A stretch of DNA of 64,000 bases, from contig VWZX01010907.1 in assembly GCA_013399015.1 (NCBI GenBank), positions 1,184 to 65,183 of the forward strand. The letters run 5' to 3'. Shown here piece by piece: positions 60,926-64,000 of the stretch; position 1 is the stretch's first letter, and every line of letters begins with the position of its first letter. The position numbers were made by a program, and so were the translations under genes. Origin of the DNA: Galbula dea. Its lineage: Eukaryota > Chordata > Aves > Piciformes > Galbulidae. Below the pieces are notes generated by a model. The model was not told the origin of the DNA, did no database searches, and saw only the letters and a list, made by a program, of their open reading frames with translations.

Positions 60926-62257
60926 CTTTGCTGATGAAAAAATGCTACTGTGTATTGTTTAAAATTACACAAAAGATATGAACATGACTGCTAGAAAATT
61001 GTACTTTTAAAAGGAATGAACTTTAAAAATTCCAACTTAGTATGATACCCTGATTCAAAATTGCACATGTACAGGTTACAGCCACCCCTGTGTCTCTTTG
61101 TTTGAAAAAGAAACAGCTTTACAATCTTATTAAAGGACAAAGTTGTAGATTTTTATCACTTCATTAAATTTCCAGGGCATGGTCTTTAATTTTTCTGTTC
61201 TTGCTCCATAAATGCTTATTAACATAGAAAGATAAAGAGTTTCTCCAATGGAACACATAAAGGAGTTTCAGCCAGCAGAGGAAGGAGTACCACAGGAATG
61301 TAACCTTGCAACACTGGAAAAAATGAGTTAGGTTCTTCAAAGTACAAAGGGGTTTTTTGCTGCACCTCCTCCAAGGGCTACAACAGTAAAGTTCCCATAG
61401 TCAACAGTGTCATGTTTCCACTGCCTTCCCCCAAATGCCACCACTCATTTTTGTGTCACACTGAGTCCAAACAAGTCGACATATGGAAGAAAGCAAACGT
61501 CACAAAATTGTAATCTTTCCTGAAATAACACCTCATTACCAAGGTAAAACCATAACCAGCCCTCTAGCTCACGCTGTCTTGTGTCAGAGTTGTGGCTCCA
61601 TCAGAAGAAAGAAAACCTGCTCTGTAAGCCAGGACCCAAGAAGGAAGTCAGTGTGAGATTTTCCCCTAAAGTTACTTTGAACATGGTCATAATATTCTTT
61701 TAAGCAGCTGACCCTGTCCTTATGCAACAATGTTTGGGAACACCAGTATCATAGCATGAGTTAGTTTACGCATGAAAATAATTAGAAATTAAAAAACAAA
61801 AATCACAAGGTCTTTACAGGTGGATAAACAATTTCTTTAAAGCCTTATTTCTTTAAACCAAGAAAACCAGCCTGGATGCTATCCTGCCAGCATTTCTTTG
61901 TGCCAGTGACTCCTCCGTATGTTCCTATTGTTCTTTCAATACAAGTCCAGTATTTCTGTTGACTTCTATTTTAAGAATGGAGTCAACTTCAGAAGGTAAA
62001 GTCTGAAGAATACTTTATTCCCGTTCCAAGTCTAGCTCCATTACACACTTTAAAAATATTTATGCCATAGCAGAAGCCTTCTCAGACAAATCAAATCACT
62101 ATGTCCTATTTGCTGTACTTTGAACTTACACATATTCCAGTACCTTCCTATCACACTTATTACTGGTCGGCAAGCCCATAAAAAAAATTGTTATTTTGTG
62201 TTTGCAAATTAAGCCAACATGCCAATTTAAAATAAAAGACAAGTGAGTTTAATGGGA
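60926..62257. other. Intronic spacer
   Basis: Nothing recognised. Confidence 0.45.
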
Positions 62258-62648
62258 GGCTGGGAGTTGGGATTGTTCAGCCTGGAGAAGAGAAGGCTTT
62301 GTGGGTACCTTAGAGCAGCCTTCCAATACCTAAAGGGGGCCGACAAAAGCCAGGGGAAACTCTTTACCCAGATTGAAAGCAACAGGACAATGGAGAATAG
62401 CTTCAGACTGAAGGAGGGAAGATTTAGATTGGATGTTAAGAATAAATTCTTTACCCAGAGGGTAGTGAGGCACTGGAACAGGTTGCCCAGAGAGTTGAGG
62501 ATGCCCCATCCCTGGCAGTTTTCAAAGCCAGATTGGATGCGGCCCTGGGCAATCTAGTTTAGTGGGTGGCATCCCTGCCCACAGCAGGGGTGTTGGAGCT
62601 AGATGATCTTTAAGGTCCCTTCCAACCTGGGCTATTCTATGAATCTAT
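62258..62648 (+). mobile_element. CR1 3' end with ATTCTATGA tail
   Basis: ORF2 C-terminus WELGLFSLEKRRLCGYLRAA, FRLDVKNKFFTQRVVRHWNR and LPRELRMPHP, then 3' UTR GAGCTAGATGATCTTTAAGG and an ATTCTATGAATCTATGA tail. It belongs to the same subfamily as the nested copy at 7705-7904. Confidence 0.9.
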
Positions 62649-63198
62649 GAAATTTGTGGTTTTAAATGAACATCTTATGAATGAAGTGACATGAACAGCT
62701 ATGTCACCTGTACTAAGGGAAGCACTGCCTTTCTACTAAACACTGGAAATTTGGCAACCTATTTTCAGAACTGAAATGCTACTTATACCAGCTTATTCTC
62801 CAATATAGACTGGGTTTCCCAGCTTGATTACATCTCCCATAACCACAATTGCAACTCCACATGAAAATCAGAGATAAAAGTCAGCCATGAAGAATGTGAA
62901 AATGAAGCATGCTAATTACAGTTACAATGAGAGAGAGTGCTAGCATTCCTAAACCTAACCTTCAGTCCCAGTTTTTAGTGAAAGGAGATTTGGAGGTATT
63001 TTTCCCCCTCTATAAAATAAGCCAATGAACTTTGACAAAATTAGGATGCAGAAAAAAACTTCCAGAAGGCAATGTAGGATGAATTTTCAAACCTCCAACT
63101 GAAGAGGCAAACAGCTTCACCCTTTTACTGCTCAGAATGTAAGGAGGAGAGATTTTTTCACACCAGGAACACCCTTGAAGCTTCATAGCAATAAAACC
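62649..63198. other. Intronic spacer
   Basis: Nothing recognised. Confidence 0.45.
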
Positions 63199-63896
63199 TG
63201 ACCTGTTGGAGAGCAGTGAAGGGGAAAAGGACCTGAGGGTCCTGGTGGATGGAAGAATGACCATAAGTCAGCAGTGTGCTCTGGTGGCCAGGAGGGCCAA
63301 TGGGATTCTGGGGTGTATTAGAAGGGGGGTGGTCAGTAGGTCAAGAGAGGTTCTTCTTCCTCTTTACTCTACCCTGGAGAGGCTGCATCTGGAATATTGT
63401 GTTCTGGACCCCTCTGTTTAAGAAGGATAGGGAACTGCTTGAAAGAGTCCAACACAGAGCAACAAAGATGATTAAGGAGGTGGAACATCTTCCTTATAAG
63501 GAAAGGCTGAGGGAGCTGGGTGAGCTGTCTTTAGCTGGGAGGAGACTAAGGAGTGACCTCATTTATGCTTATAAATATGTGATGGGTGGGTGTCAGGGGG
63601 ATGGTGTCAGGCTCTTCTCAGCAAAGCCCAGTGCAAAACAAGGGGCAATGGCTGTAAGCTGAAGCATAGGAGGTTCTGTGTGAATACAAGAAAAAAATTT
63701 TTCCCAGTGAGGGTGCCAGAGCAGTGGAACAGACTGCCCAGAGAGGCTGTGCAGTCTCCTTCTCCGGATATATTCAAGGCCCGTCTGGACACTTTTCTGT
63801 GCGACCTGGTCTAAGGAATCCTGCTCTAGCAGGGGAGTTGGACTAGATGATCTTTTGGAGTCCCATCCAACTCCTAACATTCTGTGATTCTGTGAA
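63199..63896 (+). mobile_element. CR1 3' end, young subfamily
   Basis: ORF2 from LLESSEGEKDLRVLVDGRMT through RRANGILGCIRRGVVSRSRE, FKKDRELLERVQHRATKMIK and LKHRRFCVNTRKKFFPVRVP to LDTFLCDLV, with one or two frameshifts. The tail is ACATTCTGTGATTCTGTG. It is very similar to the copies at 22.7, 43.3 and 60.7 kb. Confidence 0.92.
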
Positions 63897-64000
63897 ACCC
63901 CTGACTCCACCTTTCACCACACAATTCTTCCCAGTTTTAGTTTAAAAGAAAACTACTACATGGAACTGGATCTTTAAAACCTTATTCATCAAAACCCCTC

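Noticed and set aside
1..64000. CRISPR arrays, bacterial operons, phage or plasmid features
   Set aside because: The DNA is plainly avian nuclear; the only regularly repeated sequences are CR1, LTRs and microsatellites.
1..64000. tRNA or microRNA genes
   Set aside because: No convincing tRNA B-box context or cloverleaf was seen by eye, and microRNA hairpins cannot be supported without folding or expression data.

Overview
The window is vertebrate nuclear DNA from a bird. The signs are dense CR1 LINE copies of several subfamilies, avian ERV-type solo LTRs, very long gene-free stretches, and one recognisable single-exon coding sequence for the RING E3 ligase RNF152. The assembly looks like a short-read draft: it has one 106-base N run and two isolated single Ns, all inside CR1 copies. 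I cannot name the species. By my own boundaries CR1 covers roughly a quarter of the window, which I recall as well above a chicken-like load. That hints at a lineage with expanded CR1, such as woodpeckers and relatives, but this is inference.

Layout. Positions 1-552 hold rearranged CR1 ORF2 pieces. Positions 2345-2533 hold a short chimera of a 5S rRNA-like head and a CR1 3' tail, which looks like a SINE. A broken CR1 ORF1 fragment lies near 5.87-6.01 kb. Positions 6629-8160 are one CR1 copy with an inverted 5' part (twin-priming geometry) and a second CR1 nested in it. Solo LTRs follow at 10.83-11.29 and 14.01-14.66 kb, with CR1 at 12.0-12.6 kb. A long CR1 at 15.1-17.96 kb carries a solo LTR in its endonuclease region. 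Further minus-strand CR1 copies lie at 20.75-22.03, 22.66-23.44 and 28.0-29.1 kb.

Positions 29.1-42.27 kb are free of recognisable CR1 and LTRs. This stretch contains the RNF152 coding exon (40402-41013, minus strand, with a splice acceptor at 41212-41213) and the DNA downstream of it, presumably including a long 3' UTR. From 41.2 kb to the right edge the sequence is most simply the first intron of RNF152; no first exon or CpG island is visible. This intron carries an almost full-length CR1 (43.28-48.23 kb) with decayed ORF1 and ORF2 and a second solo LTR of the family seen at 15.4 kb. It also carries 3'-end CR1 copies at 54.9, 56.3, 59.3, 60.7, 62.3 and 63.2 kb and another LTR-like block at 60.0-60.6 kb.

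RNF152 is the only host gene I can support. The other open frames are pieces of CR1 ORFs, antisense shadows, or random frames in AT-rich DNA. The most notable observation is the 5S-CR1 chimera. Next are two same-family solo LTRs that both interrupt CR1 ORF2, the inverted CR1, and the 13-kb CR1-free zone around the RNF152 exon.
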